A DNA stretch of 64,000 bases from Rhodobacter capsulatus (lineage in GTDB: Bacteria; Pseudomonadota; Alphaproteobacteria; Rhodobacterales; Rhodobacteraceae), in the NCBI RefSeq assembly GCF_003254295.1, contig NZ_QKZO01000004.1, positions 124,001 to 188,000 on the forward strand, in the 5' to 3' direction. The translations under genes and the position numbers were made by a program. This document shows positions 9,657 to 20,577 of this stretch, one piece after another (position 1 is the first letter of the stretch; each line of letters opens with the position of its first letter). The notes below the pieces were generated by a model. It was not told the DNA's origin. It was given only the letters and a program-made list of their open reading frames with translations, and did no database searches.

Positions 9657-11093
9657 ATGGAATTCGGTTTCACCACGGCCGCTTACGTCGTTGCGGCAGT
9701 TCTGTTCATCCTTTCGCTGGGCGGCCTTTCGGGGCAGGAAAGCGCGAAACGCGCCGTCTGGTACGGCATCGTCGGCATGGCGCTCGCCGTGGCGGCGACC
9801 TTGGTCGGGCCGGGGCAGGGGCTTTGGGTCCTGTCGCTGCTGCTTCTGGGCGCGGGCGGCTTCTATGGCATGAAGGTCGCGAAAAAGGTCCAGATGACCG
9901 AGATGCCGCAGCTGGTCGCGGCGATGCACTCGCTTGTCGGTCTGGCGGCCGTGCTGGTCGGCTACAACGCCTATATTGAATCGGTGCGCGTGCCGGGCAT
10001 GGACGAGGCGGCGAAAGCCGCGCTTGAAGGCTTCGCGGCGCTTGTCGCGCACAAGACGCCGACCGAGCTTGCGATCCTGCGCGTCGAGCTGTTCCTTGGC
10101 GTCTTCATCGGCGCCGTGACCTTCACCGGTTCGATCATCGCTTTCGGCAAGCTTGCGGGCAAGGTCGACACCAAGGCGAAGAAACTGCCGGGCGGGCATC
10201 TGCTGAACGCGACGGCGGCGCTGACCTCGATCGCCATGCTCGTTCTGTTCATGCTGGGCTATGGCACCTGGCCGCTTCTGGTGATGACGCTTCTGGCGCT
10301 GTTCATCGGCTATCACCTGATCATGGGCATCGGCGGCGCCGACATGCCGGTGGTGGTGTCGATGCTCAACAGCTATTCGGGCTGGGCGGCGGCGGCGATC
10401 GGCTTCTCGCTTGGCAACGATCTTCTGATCGTCACCGGCGCGCTGGTGGGCTCTTCGGGCGCGATCCTGAGCTACATCATGTGCAAGGCGATGAACCGCT
10501 CGTTCGTCTCGGTGATCCTGGGCGGCTTCGGCAACACCTCGGGTCCGGCGATGGAAGTGGCGGGCGAGCAGGTGGCGATCGATGCGCAGGGCGTTGCCGA
10601 TGCGCTGAACGAGGCTGACAGCATCATCATCATCCCGGGCTATGGCATGGCGGTGGCGCAGGCGCAGATGGCGGTGTCGGAACTGACCTCGGTGCTGCGC
10701 GGCCGTGGCAAGACTGTGCGTTTCGCCATCCACCCGGTGGCGGGCCGTCTGCCCGGGCACATGAACGTGCTTCTGGCCGAGGCGAAGGTGCCCTATGACA
10801 TCGTTCTGGAGATGGACGAGATCAACGAGGACTTCGCGACGACCGACGTGGCGATCGTCATCGGCTCGAACGACATCGTGAACCCGGCGGCGCAGGAAGA
10901 TCCGAATTCGCCGATCGCCGGGATGCCGGTTCTGGAATGCTGGAAGGCGAAACAGGTGTTCGTGTCGAAACGCGGTCAGGGCACCGGCTATTCGGGGATC
11001 GAGAACCCGCTGTTCTACAAGGAAAACACCCGCATGTTCTATGGCGACGCGAAGAAGTCGCTGGAAGAACTGCTGCATCTGATCCGGCACTGA
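9657..11093 (+). CDS. pntB: Proton-translocating NAD(P) transhydrogenase subunit beta
   Basis: PntB provides most of the membrane channel (domain II) and the NADP(H)-binding domain III. The 478-residue protein has about nine hydrophobic segments in its first 270 residues, then the NADP site ([15 protein letters not shown]), the [12 protein letters not shown] loop, and [17 protein letters not shown] with the C-terminal YGDAKKS. GGAGGAAAG precedes the ATG. It forms an operon with pntA and is followed by a strong terminator. Its place beside the TCA block fits a role in NADPH supply for biosynthesis. Confidence 0.96.
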   Translation: MEFGFTTAAYVVAAVLFILSLGGLSGQESAKRAVWYGIVGMALAVAATLVGPGQGLWVLSLLLLGAGGFYGMKVAKKVQMTEMPQLVAAMHSLVGLAAVLVGYNAYIESVRVPGMDEAAKAALEGFAALVAHKTPTELAILRVELFLGVFIGAVTFTGSIIAFGKLAGKVDTKAKKLPGGHLLNATAALTSIAMLVLFMLGYGTWPLLVMTLLALFIGYHLIMGIGGADMPVVVSMLNSYSGWAAAAIGFSLGNDLLIVTGALVGSSGAILSYIMCKAMNRSFVSVILGGFGNTSGPAMEVAGEQVAIDAQGVADALNEADSIIIIPGYGMAVAQAQMAVSELTSVLRGRGKTVRFAIHPVAGRLPGHMNVLLAEAKVPYDIVLEMDEINEDFATTDVAIVIGSNDIVNPAAQEDPNSPIAGMPVLECWKAKQVFVSKRGQGTGYSGIENPLFYKENTRMFYGDAKKSLEELLHLIRH

Positions 11094-11117
11094 GCCGCCT
11101 TTGATCCCGTGACAGAG

Positions 11118-11141
11118 CCCCGCCGGAAACGGCGGGGTTTT
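11118..11141 (+). terminator. Rho-independent terminator of pntAB
   Basis: CCCCGCCG (11118-11125) pairs perfectly with CGGCGGGG (11130-11137) around a GAAA tetraloop, followed by TTTT. Confidence 0.85.
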
Positions 11142-11172
11142 CCTTTCGCCCCGGCGCAGCAGGGGCGACCCG

Positions 11173-11220
11173 CCGGGGGCTTCGCCCCCGGACCCCCAGG
11201 ATATTTGCCCCAAGGTGAAA
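11173..11220 (+). repeat. Single copy of the dispersed ATATTTG element
   Basis: A GGGGGC-TTC-GCCCCC hairpin (11175-11189) leads into CCCCCAGGATATTTG and CCCCAAGGTGAAA. It lies between the convergent ends of pntB and the TauE-type gene, downstream of the pntB terminator. No inverted partner was seen here. Confidence 0.8.
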
Positions 11221-11229
11221 GCGGGGGGC

Positions 11230-11970
11230 TCAGGGAAGAAGGTCCCAGAGCAGCTTGAGCGAGATCAGCAGCAGCGCCCAGGTGACGAGCTTGTAAAAGG
11301 TCTCGTGCGGCAGGAGCCGTACCAGTTTCACCCCGAGAAAGACCGAGACTGCGGCGACCGGGGCCAGTTTCAGCGCCGTGCCGAGGCTGGTGACATTGAT
11401 CTGCCCCAGCGCCGCATAGGGGATCAGCTTGATCGCATTCACCCAGGCGAAGAGCAGCGTCGAAGTTCCGGCAAAGACCGTGCGTGGCAGGTTGAGCGGG
11501 ATCGTGTAGGCCTGATAGGGCGGGCCGCCGGAATGGCTGACGAAGCTGGTGAAGCCGGTGATCGTGCCCCAGAAAAGCCCGGGCGCCAGCCGTGCCGTGC
11601 GCGCACCGCCAAGGCGCGGGCGCGCGAGCGCATTCAGCGCGAAAACGACGCCGATCAGACCGACCAGCGCCGTCACCGCCGCTTCGGGCACGACCGAGGC
11701 GGTGGCCCAGCCGAAGCCCACGCCCAAAGCCGTCGCTGGCACCAGGATCTTCAGCACCCGCGCGTCGAAATCGCGCCGATAGGCAATCAGCCCGAACAGG
11801 TCCGAGACGATATAGACCGGCAGCAAAAGCCCCGCCGCCGCCACCGGGTTCATCACCCCCGCCAGAAGCGGCACCGAGAGCGAGGAGATCATCGGCAGAC
11901 CCCCCTTGGCCATGCCGACGCTGACCGCGGCCAGCACCGCCATGACCCAGCCAAACGCATCCAGTTCCAT
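11230..11970 (-). CDS. TauE/SafE family sulfite/organosulfonate exporter-like membrane protein
   Basis: This 246-residue inner-membrane protein has about seven or eight hydrophobic helices in two similar halves, each beginning with a small-residue motif (AKGGLPMISSLSVPLLAG in the first half, SHSGGPPYQAYTIPLNL in the second). That pattern is typical of the TauE/SafE (DUF81) family, some of which export sulfite or sulfoacetate. The substrate here is unknown. The ATG at 11970 is preceded by CGGAGGGG; the open frame upstream of it lacks a ribosome site. It is transcribed away from mdh. Confidence 0.85.
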   Translation of the reverse strand: MELDAFGWVMAVLAAVSVGMAKGGLPMISSLSVPLLAGVMNPVAAAGLLLPVYIVSDLFGLIAYRRDFDARVLKILVPATALGVGFGWATASVVPEAAVTALVGLIGVVFALNALARPRLGGARTARLAPGLFWGTITGFTSFVSHSGGPPYQAYTIPLNLPRTVFAGTSTLLFAWVNAIKLIPYAALGQINVTSLGTALKLAPVAAVSVFLGVKLVRLLPHETFYKLVTWALLLISLKLLWDLLP

Positions 11971-12065
11971 CGCCCCTCCGAGAATCATCTGCGCGCGGCT
12001 TGGGCTGTTCCGCATCCCGGGGCCTGCCGCAAGGAAATGTTTAGCGCAAACAGCGGGCCGGGGAA

Positions 12066-12081
12066 GTATGCAGTCGCATAC
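12066..12081. promoter_or_regulatory. Perfect inverted repeat GTATGC-N4-GCATAC upstream of mdh
   Basis: The 16-base palindrome GTATGCAGTCGCATAC lies about 107 bases before the mdh start and about 96 bases before the divergent TauE-type gene. It has the size of a dimeric regulator's operator. The protein that binds it is not known. Confidence 0.5.
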
Positions 12082-12136
12082 ATCACGCAGGAACCGGCTT
12101 TGCTGCCCCGCAGCACCCTTGCCAGCCGGGGGGTAA

Positions 12137-13150
<1,014 letters not shown>

Positions 13151-13167
13151 TCGGCGCCAAAGGTATG

Positions 13168-13194
13168 AAAGGGCGGGGATTTCCCCGCCCTTTT
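13168..13194. terminator. Bidirectional terminator between mdh and the GT2-type gene
   Basis: GGGCGGGG (13171-13178) pairs with CCCCGCCC (13183-13190) around ATTT, with AAA before and TTTT after. It can serve both convergent genes. The stop codon of the minus-strand gene lies at the edge of the T run. Confidence 0.88.
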
Positions 13195-14243
13195 CATTTT
13201 GCGGCCAGCGCTTGCGGGTCAAAACCCGTGCGCGCCCGGATCAGATCGAACATCGCCCCTTCGCGCGCGATCAGCGCCCGGTCGAAGGCGGCGGCGCTCA
13301 GATCGGGGGGGCGGGGCAGCAGGCTGGCGGCGCGCGGGCCGATGCCCGGCGCCCAGCCGCGCAACAGCTTGCGGTCGCTCAGCGCCTGCGCCTGCTTTTC
13401 CGAGATCGTCTTCGCCGCGCGGTAAAGCGCAAGCAGGCAGTCTTCGGTTCCGGCATCCTCGCCCATGGCGCGGATCTGCGTCCAGCGCGCGCGGCTGTGC
13501 GCGGCCGGATTGTCGGGCCGGTCCGCCAGCCCGTAGCGCAGCATCTTCAGCGCGAAGTGCAGCCGCGTCAGCCCGTCGAAATGCAAAAGCCGCATCCCGC
13601 CGCCCTTGACCATGTCGGGGCTGCGCCGCGCCGCGGAATACTGCGTCAACCCGTGATGCACGCCGATGAACAGCCCCCGCCCCGCGCGCACGAAAGCCTT
13701 GCCCATCGTGTGGCCGCAGACCCCGTTTTGCAGCAGCTGCCGGGTCAGCGCGTCATAGACCTGCCCGCCCTCGGCGGCGAACCTCTCCCAGGGCAGGCGA
13801 AAGGCGCCGCCGAAGATATCGGCCAGCGGCTGGCCGCGGATCTCCACCCGTTCGGCCACCGGCACCTGCACCCAGGCGGCCTTGTGCGGCACCCGGTCGA
13901 GCAGGGTGCCGATCGCATCGCCCGAGGGCTGCAGATATTCGTCGCAATCGCAATGCAGGATCCAGTCCAGCCGGGTCTCGGCCAGGATCCGGCTGGCATG
14001 ATATTTCTGCCGCGCATTCATGGTCTCGGGGCGGCGGCCGAAATCGCGATAGCGCCAGCCATCCGCGCCGTCCGCGTGCAGCACCGCGCCCGGCACCCCC
14101 GCCAGAAGGTCCCGCGCCGCGGGGTTGGGCCGGTCCAGACAGACATGCACCTCGGCCGCGCCCAGCCCCAGATGATGGCCGACAAAGGCCGCGACGAGAG
14201 GCGCAGGCTCGTCCACCATCGCCACCACGCCCCAGCTTGCCAT
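13194..14243 (-). CDS. Glycosyltransferase family 2-type protein
   Basis: The 349-residue protein begins with a short Rossmann-like strand (WGVVAMVDEPAPLVAAFVGHHLGLGA) and contains LDWILHCDCDEYLQP, whose DCDEY is the DxD-type metal and nucleotide-sugar motif of the Glyco_tranf_2_4 subgroup. No membrane helix or signal peptide was seen, so it is likely cytoplasmic and acts on a surface-polysaccharide or lipid acceptor. AGGGGT precedes the ATG. It lies on the opposite strand between mdh and sucC and is divergent from sucC, so the sucC control region may also serve this gene. The acceptor is unknown. Confidence 0.78.
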   Translation of the reverse strand: MASWGVVAMVDEPAPLVAAFVGHHLGLGAAEVHVCLDRPNPAARDLLAGVPGAVLHADGADGWRYRDFGRRPETMNARQKYHASRILAETRLDWILHCDCDEYLQPSGDAIGTLLDRVPHKAAWVQVPVAERVEIRGQPLADIFGGAFRLPWERFAAEGGQVYDALTRQLLQNGVCGHTMGKAFVRAGRGLFIGVHHGLTQYSAARRSPDMVKGGGMRLLHFDGLTRLHFALKMLRYGLADRPDNPAAHSRARWTQIRAMGEDAGTEDCLLALYRAAKTISEKQAQALSDRKLLRGWAPGIGPRAASLLPRPPDLSAAAFDRALIAREGAMFDLIRARTGFDPQALAAK

Positions 14244-14323
14244 GCCGACCCCTGATTTGAAATTTCCTTGCGCAAAGCAAAGCCGATTCCGTTATCGCAA
14301 TCAAGTTCGCTGCTCTGCGGCAA

Positions 14324-14358
14324 TTTGTGATCACGCATTTGCGGGCCGTGATCACAAA
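14324..14358. promoter_or_regulatory. Two GTGATCAC operators spaced 21 bp apart before sucC
   Basis: Site 1 (14324-14337) reads TTTGTGATCACGCA and site 2 (14345-14358) reads GCCGTGATCACAAA. Their centres are 21 bases apart, about two helical turns, on the same DNA face. The full palindrome TTTGTGATCACAAA occurs before sdhC at 26629. This suggests one regulator controls both operons. CceR/AkgR, known in R. sphaeroides to control TCA genes, is a candidate only by function. Confidence 0.65.
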
Positions 14359-14462
14359 GCTGATTTTTCTGCCCCGGCGCCGGGGAAAGGCGCAGTTTTG
14401 GGTTTGTGGCCGGGGCGGAATATGCCACACCACCCCAAACACATCAGCATGGGATCAATGCC

Positions 14463-15656
14463 ATGAATATCCACGAATACCAGGCCAAGCAGTTGCTCAA
14501 GAGCTACGGCTGCCCGGTCTCGAACGGCCGCATCGTGCTCAAGGCGGACGAGGTCAAGGCAGCCGCCAGCGAGCTTGACGGCCCGCTTTGGGTGGTCAAG
14601 GCGCAGATCCATGCCGGGGGCCGCGGCAAGGGTCATTTCAAGGAAGCCGAAGCCGGTGAAAAGGGTGGCGTGCGTCTGGCCCGCTCGGTGGCCGAGGCCG
14701 AAACGCTGGCCCGGCAGATGCTGGGCCGCACCCTTGTCACCCACCAGACCGGCCCGGCCGGGAAACAGGTGAACCGCATCTATATCGAGGAAGGTTCGGA
14801 CATCGCGCGCGAGCTGTATCTGGCGCTGCTGATCGACCGCAAATCCTCGCGCGTGAGCTTTGTCTGCTCGACCGAGGGCGGGATGGACATCGAGGAAGTC
14901 GCCGCCCACACGCCCGAAAAGATCCTCTCCTTCTCGGTCGATCCGGCCACGGGGCTGAGCGATTTCCACGGCCGCCGCATCGCCTTTGCGCTGGGGCTGG
15001 AAGGCAATCAGGTCAAGCAATGCGTGTCGCTGATCAAGAAGCTCTACAAGGCCTTCCTCGAGAAGGACATGGAGATGCTGGAGATCAACCCGCTGATCGT
15101 CACCACCGAGGGCCAGCTCAAGGTGCTCGACGCGAAGCTCGGCTTTGACAACAACGCGCTTTACCGTCAGCCCGAGGTGATGGATCTGCGCGACGTGACC
15201 GAGGAAGACCCGAAGGAACTGGAAGCCTCGCGGTTCGACCTGAACTACATCGCGCTTGATGGCGAAATCGGCTGCATGGTGAACGGCGCGGGTCTGGCGA
15301 TGGCGACGATGGACATCATCAAGCTGTACGGCGCCGAACCGGCGAACTTCCTCGATGTCGGCGGCGGCGCGTCGAAGGAAAAAGTGACCGAGGCCTTCAA
15401 GATCATCACTTCGGACCCGAAGGTGAAGGGCATTCTGGTCAACATCTTCGGCGGCATCATGCGCTGCGACATCATCGCGGAAGGCGTTTTGGCCGCGGTG
15501 AAGGAAGTCGGCCTCAAGGTGCCGCTGGTGGTGCGCCTTGAAGGCACGAACGTCGAACTTGGCAAGGACATCATCGCCAAGTCGGGGCTCAATGTGATTG
15601 CCGCGGACGATCTCGCCGACGGCGCGAAGAAGATCGTGGCAGCGGTGAAAGGCTAA
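14463..15656 (+). CDS. sucC: Succinyl-CoA synthetase (ADP-forming) subunit beta
   Basis: SucC forms the substrate-level phosphorylation step of the TCA cycle with SucD. The 397-residue protein has the ATP-grasp start [12 protein letters not shown], the nucleotide-binding [16 protein letters not shown], and the C-terminal CoA-ligase domain with [17 protein letters not shown] and [15 protein letters not shown], all standard for the family. The ATG at 14463 is set by homology; the ribosome site (GGGATC) is weak. It is divergent from the GT2-type gene, and two GTGATCAC sites lie 105-139 bases upstream. sucD follows after four bases. Confidence 0.97.
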   Translation: MNIHEYQAKQLLKSYGCPVSNGRIVLKADEVKAAASELDGPLWVVKAQIHAGGRGKGHFKEAEAGEKGGVRLARSVAEAETLARQMLGRTLVTHQTGPAGKQVNRIYIEEGSDIARELYLALLIDRKSSRVSFVCSTEGGMDIEEVAAHTPEKILSFSVDPATGLSDFHGRRIAFALGLEGNQVKQCVSLIKKLYKAFLEKDMEMLEINPLIVTTEGQLKVLDAKLGFDNNALYRQPEVMDLRDVTEEDPKELEASRFDLNYIALDGEIGCMVNGAGLAMATMDIIKLYGAEPANFLDVGGGASKEKVTEAFKIITSDPKVKGILVNIFGGIMRCDIIAEGVLAAVKEVGLKVPLVVRLEGTNVELGKDIIAKSGLNVIAADDLADGAKKIVAAVKG

Positions 15657-15660
15657 GAAG

Positions 15661-16545
15661 ATGGCAGTCCTCGTCAACGAACACACCAAGGTCATCTGCC
15701 AGGGCTTCACCGGCTCGCAGGGCACTTTCCACTCGGAACAGGCTATCGCCTACGGCACGAAAATGGTCGGCGGCGTGACCCCGGGCAAGGGCGGCAGCGA
15801 GCACCTTGGCCTGCCGGTCTTCAACTCGGTCCACGAGGCGAAACACGTCACCGGCGCCCATGCGACGGCGATCTACGTGCCGCCGCCCTTTGCCGCCGAC
15901 AGCATCCTTGAAGCGATCGACGCCGAGATGGAGCTGATCGTCTGCATCACCGAGGGCATCCCGGTGCTGGACATGATGCGGGTGAAACGCGCGCTCATTG
16001 ACAGCAAATCGCGCCTGATCGGGCCGAACTGCCCCGGCGTGATGACGCCCGACGCCTGCAAGATCGGCATCATGCCGGGCTCGATCTTCAAGCGCGGCTC
16101 GGTCGGTGTCGTGTCGCGCTCGGGCACGCTGACCTATGAGGCGGTGAAACAGACGACCGATGTCGGTCTGGGCCAATCCTCGGCCGTGGGCATCGGCGGC
16201 GATCCGATCAAGGGCACCGAGCATATCGACGTGCTGGAAATGTTCCTCGCCGACCCGGAAACCACCTCGATCATCATGATCGGCGAAATCGGCGGCTCGG
16301 CCGAGGAAGAAGCCGCCGAATTCCTGATGGCGGAAAAGAAAAAGGGCCGCTGGAAGCCGACCGCGGGCTTCATCGCCGGTCGCACCGCCCCCCCCGGGCG
16401 CCGCATGGGCCATGCCGGTGCCATCGTCTCGGGCGGCAAGGGCGATGCGGAAAGCAAGATCGAAGCGATGAAACGCGCGGGCATCGTGGTGGCGGACAGC
16501 CCCGCACATCTGGGCGAAGCCGTGCTGAAAGCGATCAAGGGCTGA
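15661..16545 (+). CDS. sucD: Succinyl-CoA synthetase subunit alpha
   Basis: SucD binds CoA and carries the phospho-histidine of succinyl-CoA synthetase. The 294-residue protein has the CoA-binding Rossmann start ([14 protein letters not shown]), the PNCPGVMTP loop, and the active-site histidine in [12 protein letters not shown] near the C-terminus. It is co-transcribed with sucC. Two small lipoprotein genes separate it from sucA, so the suc genes may form two or more transcription units. Confidence 0.97.
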   Translation: MAVLVNEHTKVICQGFTGSQGTFHSEQAIAYGTKMVGGVTPGKGGSEHLGLPVFNSVHEAKHVTGAHATAIYVPPPFAADSILEAIDAEMELIVCITEGIPVLDMMRVKRALIDSKSRLIGPNCPGVMTPDACKIGIMPGSIFKRGSVGVVSRSGTLTYEAVKQTTDVGLGQSSAVGIGGDPIKGTEHIDVLEMFLADPETTSIIMIGEIGGSAEEEAAEFLMAEKKKGRWKPTAGFIAGRTAPPGRRMGHAGAIVSGGKGDAESKIEAMKRAGIVVADSPAHLGEAVLKAIKG

Positions 16546-16663
16546 GGCCCTTCGGGGCCGCGGCAGAGGAGGCCGCGGTCCCATCTTTGTTCCGGGCGGG
16601 GTTGTCGGGCCCCCAAGGCGTGACGAGTGCAACGAGCGGCCGCAAGCCAGACGGGAGGGTCGA

Positions 16664-16978
16664 ATGAAGCTTTCACTGACGACGGGGGGGGACGCCCTCG
16701 CGCTGGCCCTTGCAGGCTGTACCGATCCGACGCCGGGCGATCCGCAGGCGTCGGGCCCGATCACCACCACTCCGATCGTGACGACGCAAAAGGTCCCCGC
16801 AGGCAGGACGCCGACCGGCGCGACCGGCTATGCGCTGGCCAATTCCGCGCGCACGAACGGCACCATCATCACGGGCACCGCCGCCCCCTGCGGGCCCGAA
16901 AGCGCAGGCGGCCGCTACGAGATCGCCTGTTCCGAAGCCGCCGGATTGCCCGGCACCGCAAGCCCTTACCGTCGCTGA
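16664..16978 (+). CDS. Small lipoprotein, function unknown
   Basis: The 104-residue product starts MKLSLTTGGDALALALAGC. Its lipobox LAGC predicts a lipid-anchored protein with cysteine 19. The signal peptide is odd: a GGD stretch, encoded in part by a run of eight G (16684-16691), interrupts the hydrophobic core. GGGAGGG precedes the ATG. The mature part is Thr/Gly/Pro-rich and includes two cysteines (residues 76 and 88). I recognise no domain. It lies between sucD and a second lipoprotein gene, on the same strand. Confidence 0.6.
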   Translation: MKLSLTTGGDALALALAGCTDPTPGDPQASGPITTTPIVTTQKVPAGRTPTGATGYALANSARTNGTIITGTAAPCGPESAGGRYEIACSEAAGLPGTASPYRR

Positions 16979-16995
16979 CCTGCCCGAGGCAAAGC

Positions 16996-17367
16996 ATGTC
17001 CCGTACCGCATCGGCCCTTCTGGCCGCCCTTCTGACACTGTTGCTCTCCGCCTGCATGGAGACCGCTCCCACGCTTCCCGTCGCCGCCGCCGCCCCGGCG
17101 CTGGCGCCGCCGATCCCGGTCGACAACCGCGCCAAGGCCGATTTCGCGCGGATGACCGGCATCAACAGCGATGCCGTCGCCGCGATCTCGGGCGATGCGA
17201 CGCGCTCCTACATCTATTTCGATCTGTTCGCCGCCAACAAGGAGGCAGTGGCCGCCGCGCCGGAGCGGCTGTGCCGCCACTATGGCAAAAGCCTGAAAAC
17301 CTCGCATGTCACCGATCCCGGCGACCGCGTTCCCGGCATGAAGGCGCTGGTGGTGGCGTGCAAATAG
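16996..17367 (+). CDS. Small lipoprotein, function unknown
   Basis: The 123-residue protein has a clear lipoprotein signal (MSRTASALLAALLTLLLSAC, lipobox LSAC) and an Ala/Pro linker, then a compact domain with DFARMTGINSDAVAAISG and a C-terminal half holding two cysteines. I recognise no characterised family. GAGGCAAAG precedes the ATG. It follows the first lipoprotein gene after 17 bases and lies 239 bases before sucA. Its role beside TCA enzymes is unknown; it may be a periplasmic or outer-membrane anchored conserved protein of this lineage. Confidence 0.65.
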   Translation: MSRTASALLAALLTLLLSACMETAPTLPVAAAAPALAPPIPVDNRAKADFARMTGINSDAVAAISGDATRSYIYFDLFAANKEAVAAAPERLCRHYGKSLKTSHVTDPGDRVPGMKALVVACK

Positions 17368-17606
17368 GCACGCAAGGCCTTGAGATGAAAGGAAAGTCGA
17401 TGCGTCCCCTCACGCTCGGTCCGATCCTCCCCCGGCCGCCTGCCGCGGCCCGTGCCCCGGCTTCGGCGCCCCGGCTGCGGTCTGCCCCGGTGTCGACGGC
17501 GCGTCCCCTCCGCGCCTGATCCGCTCCGGCGCGTCGCTGGCGCGCCGGGCCCCCGTTCCCTCCGGCCCTCCGGCCGTCCCGCAGCCGATCTCGCAAGGAT
17601 CATCCC

Positions 17607-20576
17607 ATGAACGACCACACACCGAACGACCAGTTCCACGCTTCGTCCTTCCTGCAAGGGGCGAACGCAGATTATGTCGAACAGCTTTACGCCCGCTATG
17701 CCGCCGATCCGACCTCGGTCGATCCGAACTGGGCCTCTTTCTTCGAAAGCCTTGGCGATACGGAACTGGACGCCAAGCGCTCGGCGCATGGTCCGAGCTG
17801 GGCGCGCGCCGATTGGCCGCCGACGCCCTCGGACGATCTGACCGCGGCGATGACCGGCGAATGGCCGATGCCCGTCGCGCCCAGGGAAAACAAGGCCGCG
17901 GCCGAGAAGATCGCCGCCGCCGTCAAGGCCGCGGGGGTGCAGGTCTCGGACGAGGCGATCAAGCGCGCCGTCCTTGATTCCATCCGTGCGCTGATGATCA
18001 TCCGCGCCTACCGGATCCGGGGGCACCTGATCGCCGATCTGGATCCGCTTGGTATGCGCTCGGGCGAGTCGCATCCCGAGCTTGACCCGCGTTCCTACGG
18101 CTTCACCGATGCCGACATGGACCGGATGATCTTCATCGACAACGTGCTGGGGCTGCAAGTGGCCTCGATGCGGCAGATCCTCGACGTGCTCAAGCGCACC
18201 TATTGCGGCACCTTCGCGCTGCAATACATGCATATCTCGAACCCCGAGGAAGCCGCCTGGCTGAAGGAACGGATCGAGGGTTACGGCAAGGAAATCCAGT
18301 TCACCCGCGAAGGCCGCCGCGCCATCCTGAACAAGCTGGTCGAGGCCGAGGGCTTCGAGAAATTCCTGCACGTGAAATACACCGGCACCAAGCGTTTCGG
18401 CCTGGACGGGGCCGAGGCGCTGATCCCGGCGATGGAACAGATCATCAAGCGCGGCGGCGCCCTTGGCCTGAAGGAAGTGGTCTTCGGCATGCCGCACCGC
18501 GGCCGGCTGAACATTCTGGCGACGGTGATGGCGAAACCCTATCGGGCGATCTTCCACGAATTTCAGGGCGGCTCCTACAAGCCCGAAGATGTGGACGGCT
18601 CGGGCGACGTGAAATATCACCTTGGCGCCTCCTCGGACCGCTCGTTTGACGGCCACACCGTGCACCTGTCGCTGACCGCGAACCCGAGCCACCTTGAAGC
18701 GGTGAACCCGGTCGTTCTGGGCAAGGTCCGCGCCAAGCAGGATCAGGCCCATGACGAGGACCGCACCCAGGTCCTGTCGGTGCTGCTGCACGGCGACGCG
18801 GCCTTTGCGGGGCAGGGGATCGTCGCCGAATGTCTGCAACTTTCCGGCATCAAGGGGCATCGCACCGGCGGCTGCATCCATATCGTCGTGAACAACCAGA
18901 TCGGCTTCACCACGGCGCCGCATTTCTCGCGCACCTCGCCCTATCCGACCGACATCGCGCTGATGGTGGAAGCGCCGATCTTTCACGTCAACGGCGACGA
19001 CCCCGAGGCCGTCGTGCATGCCGCGAAAGTGGCGACGGAATTCCGGCAGAAATTCCACAAGGACGTGGTCATCGACATCTTCTGCTATCGCCGCTTCGGT
19101 CACAACGAAGGCGACGAGCCGATGTTCACCAACCCGGCGATGTACAAGAACATCAAGGGCCACAAGACCACGCTGCAGCTTTACACCGAACGTCTGGTCG
19201 CCGACGGGCTGATCCCCGAGGGCGAGATCGAGGACATGAAAGCGGCGTTTCAGGCGAAGCTGAACGAGGAATACGAGGCGGGCAAGCAGTTCCGCCCGAA
19301 CAAGGCCGACTGGCTCGATGGCCGCTGGAAGCACCTTGACCGGCAAAGCAGTGATTACGACGCGGGGGTGACCCCGATTTCGCCCGAGCTGATGGCCGAG
19401 GTGGGGAAGGCGCTGACCTCCTACCCCGAGGATTTCGACATCCACAAGACCGTCGCCCGCCAGCTCGAGGCGAAAAAGGCGATGTTCGAAAAGGGCCAGG
19501 GGTTTGACTGGGCCACGGCCGAGGCGATGGCTTTCGGCTCGCTTCTGGCCGAGGGCTTCCCGGTGCGTCTGGCCGGTCAGGACTGCACCCGCGGCACCTT
19601 CAGCCAGCGTCATTCCGGGCTGATCGACCAGGCGACCGAGGAACGCTATTATCCGCTCAACCACATCAAGCCCGGTCAGGCGAAATACGAGGTCATCGAT
19701 TCGATGCTCTCGGAATATGCCGTGCTCGGGTTCGAATACGGCTATTCGCTGGCGGAACCGAACGCGCTGACCCTGTGGGAGGCGCAATTCGGCGATTTCG
19801 CCAATGGCGCGCAGATCATGTTCGACCAGTTCATCAACTCGGGCGAACGGAAATGGCTGCGGATGTCGGGGCTGGTCTGCCTCTTGCCGCATGGTTTCGA
19901 GGGGCAGGGGCCGGAACATTCCTCGGCCCGTCTGGAACGCTTCCTGCAACTTTCGGCCGAAGACAACTGGATCGTCGCGAACTGCTCGACGCCGGCGAAC
20001 TACTTCCACATCCTGCGCCGGCAGATCCACCGCAACTTCCGCAAGCCCTTGATCCTGATGACGCCGAAATCGCTGCTGCGCCATCCGCTGTGCACCTCGA
20101 CGGCCGAGGAATTCACCACCGGCTCGTTCTTCCGCCGCGTGATGTGGGACGATGCCGATGCGCAGCACCACGGCAATTCGGAGATGACGACGAAACCCGA
20201 TGCCGAGATCAGCCGTGTCGTGATGTGCACCGGCAAGGTCTATTACGATCTGCTGGCCGAACGCGACAAGCGCGGGCTCGAGGATGTCTACATCCTGCGC
20301 ATCGAGCAGCTTTACCCCTTCCCGGCGCATTCGCTGGTGACGGAACTGGGCCGCTTCAAGGAGGCGCAGATCATCTGGTGTCAGGAAGAGCCGAAGAACC
20401 AGGGCGCCTGGAGCTTCATCGAGCCGAACCTGGAATGGGTGCTTGCGAAGATCGGGGCCAAGCATGGCCGGGCGCGCTATGCGGGCCGTGCCGCCTCGGC
20501 CTCGCCCGCTACGGGTCTGGCGTCCCGCCACAAGGCCGAGCAGGACGCGCTCGTCCAAGACGCGCTGGAGGGCTGA
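17607..20576 (+). CDS. sucA: 2-oxoglutarate dehydrogenase E1 component
   Basis: E1o decarboxylates 2-oxoglutarate with thiamine diphosphate and passes the succinyl group to the lipoyl domain of SucB. The 989-residue protein has the E1o N-terminal arm ([22 protein letters not shown]), the HRGRLN loop ([11 protein letters not shown]), the ThDP-binding [18 protein letters not shown] with the NNQIGFTT segment, and the C-terminal transketolase domain with [22 protein letters not shown] lies upstream of the ATG. sucB starts one base after its stop codon, so translation is coupled. Confidence 0.97.
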   Translation: MNDHTPNDQFHASSFLQGANADYVEQLYARYAADPTSVDPNWASFFESLGDTELDAKRSAHGPSWARADWPPTPSDDLTAAMTGEWPMPVAPRENKAAAEKIAAAVKAAGVQVSDEAIKRAVLDSIRALMIIRAYRIRGHLIADLDPLGMRSGESHPELDPRSYGFTDADMDRMIFIDNVLGLQVASMRQILDVLKRTYCGTFALQYMHISNPEEAAWLKERIEGYGKEIQFTREGRRAILNKLVEAEGFEKFLHVKYTGTKRFGLDGAEALIPAMEQIIKRGGALGLKEVVFGMPHRGRLNILATVMAKPYRAIFHEFQGGSYKPEDVDGSGDVKYHLGASSDRSFDGHTVHLSLTANPSHLEAVNPVVLGKVRAKQDQAHDEDRTQVLSVLLHGDAAFAGQGIVAECLQLSGIKGHRTGGCIHIVVNNQIGFTTAPHFSRTSPYPTDIALMVEAPIFHVNGDDPEAVVHAAKVATEFRQKFHKDVVIDIFCYRRFGHNEGDEPMFTNPAMYKNIKGHKTTLQLYTERLVADGLIPEGEIEDMKAAFQAKLNEEYEAGKQFRPNKADWLDGRWKHLDRQSSDYDAGVTPISPELMAEVGKALTSYPEDFDIHKTVARQLEAKKAMFEKGQGFDWATAEAMAFGSLLAEGFPVRLAGQDCTRGTFSQRHSGLIDQATEERYYPLNHIKPGQAKYEVIDSMLSEYAVLGFEYGYSLAEPNALTLWEAQFGDFANGAQIMFDQFINSGERKWLRMSGLVCLLPHGFEGQGPEHSSARLERFLQLSAEDNWIVANCSTPANYFHILRRQIHRNFRKPLILMTPKSLLRHPLCTSTAEEFTTGSFFRRVMWDDADAQHHGNSEMTTKPDAEISRVVMCTGKVYYDLLAERDKRGLEDVYILRIEQLYPFPAHSLVTELGRFKEAQIIWCQEEPKNQGAWSFIEPNLEWVLAKIGAKHGRARYAGRAASASPATGLASRHKAEQDALVQDALEG

Positions 20577-20577
20577 G

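Noticed and set aside
7989-11213. A very long open frame on the minus strand opposite pntAB (1074 codons)
   Set aside because: It mirrors the codon pattern of pntA and pntB in GC-rich DNA, has no ribosome site, and shows low-complexity His/Arg/Asp-rich text without any domain.
16550-16600. A GC-rich dyad (CCGCGG copies) after sucD
   Set aside because: The arms do not pair well beyond the self-palindromic CCGCGG and there is no T run, so it is not called a terminator.
17400-17519. A 39-residue open frame (MRPLTLGPIL start) before sucA with a fair ribosome site
   Set aside because: The product is Arg/Pro/Ala-rich without known features. It could be a leader peptide but there is no attenuator structure I can support, so it is not annotated.
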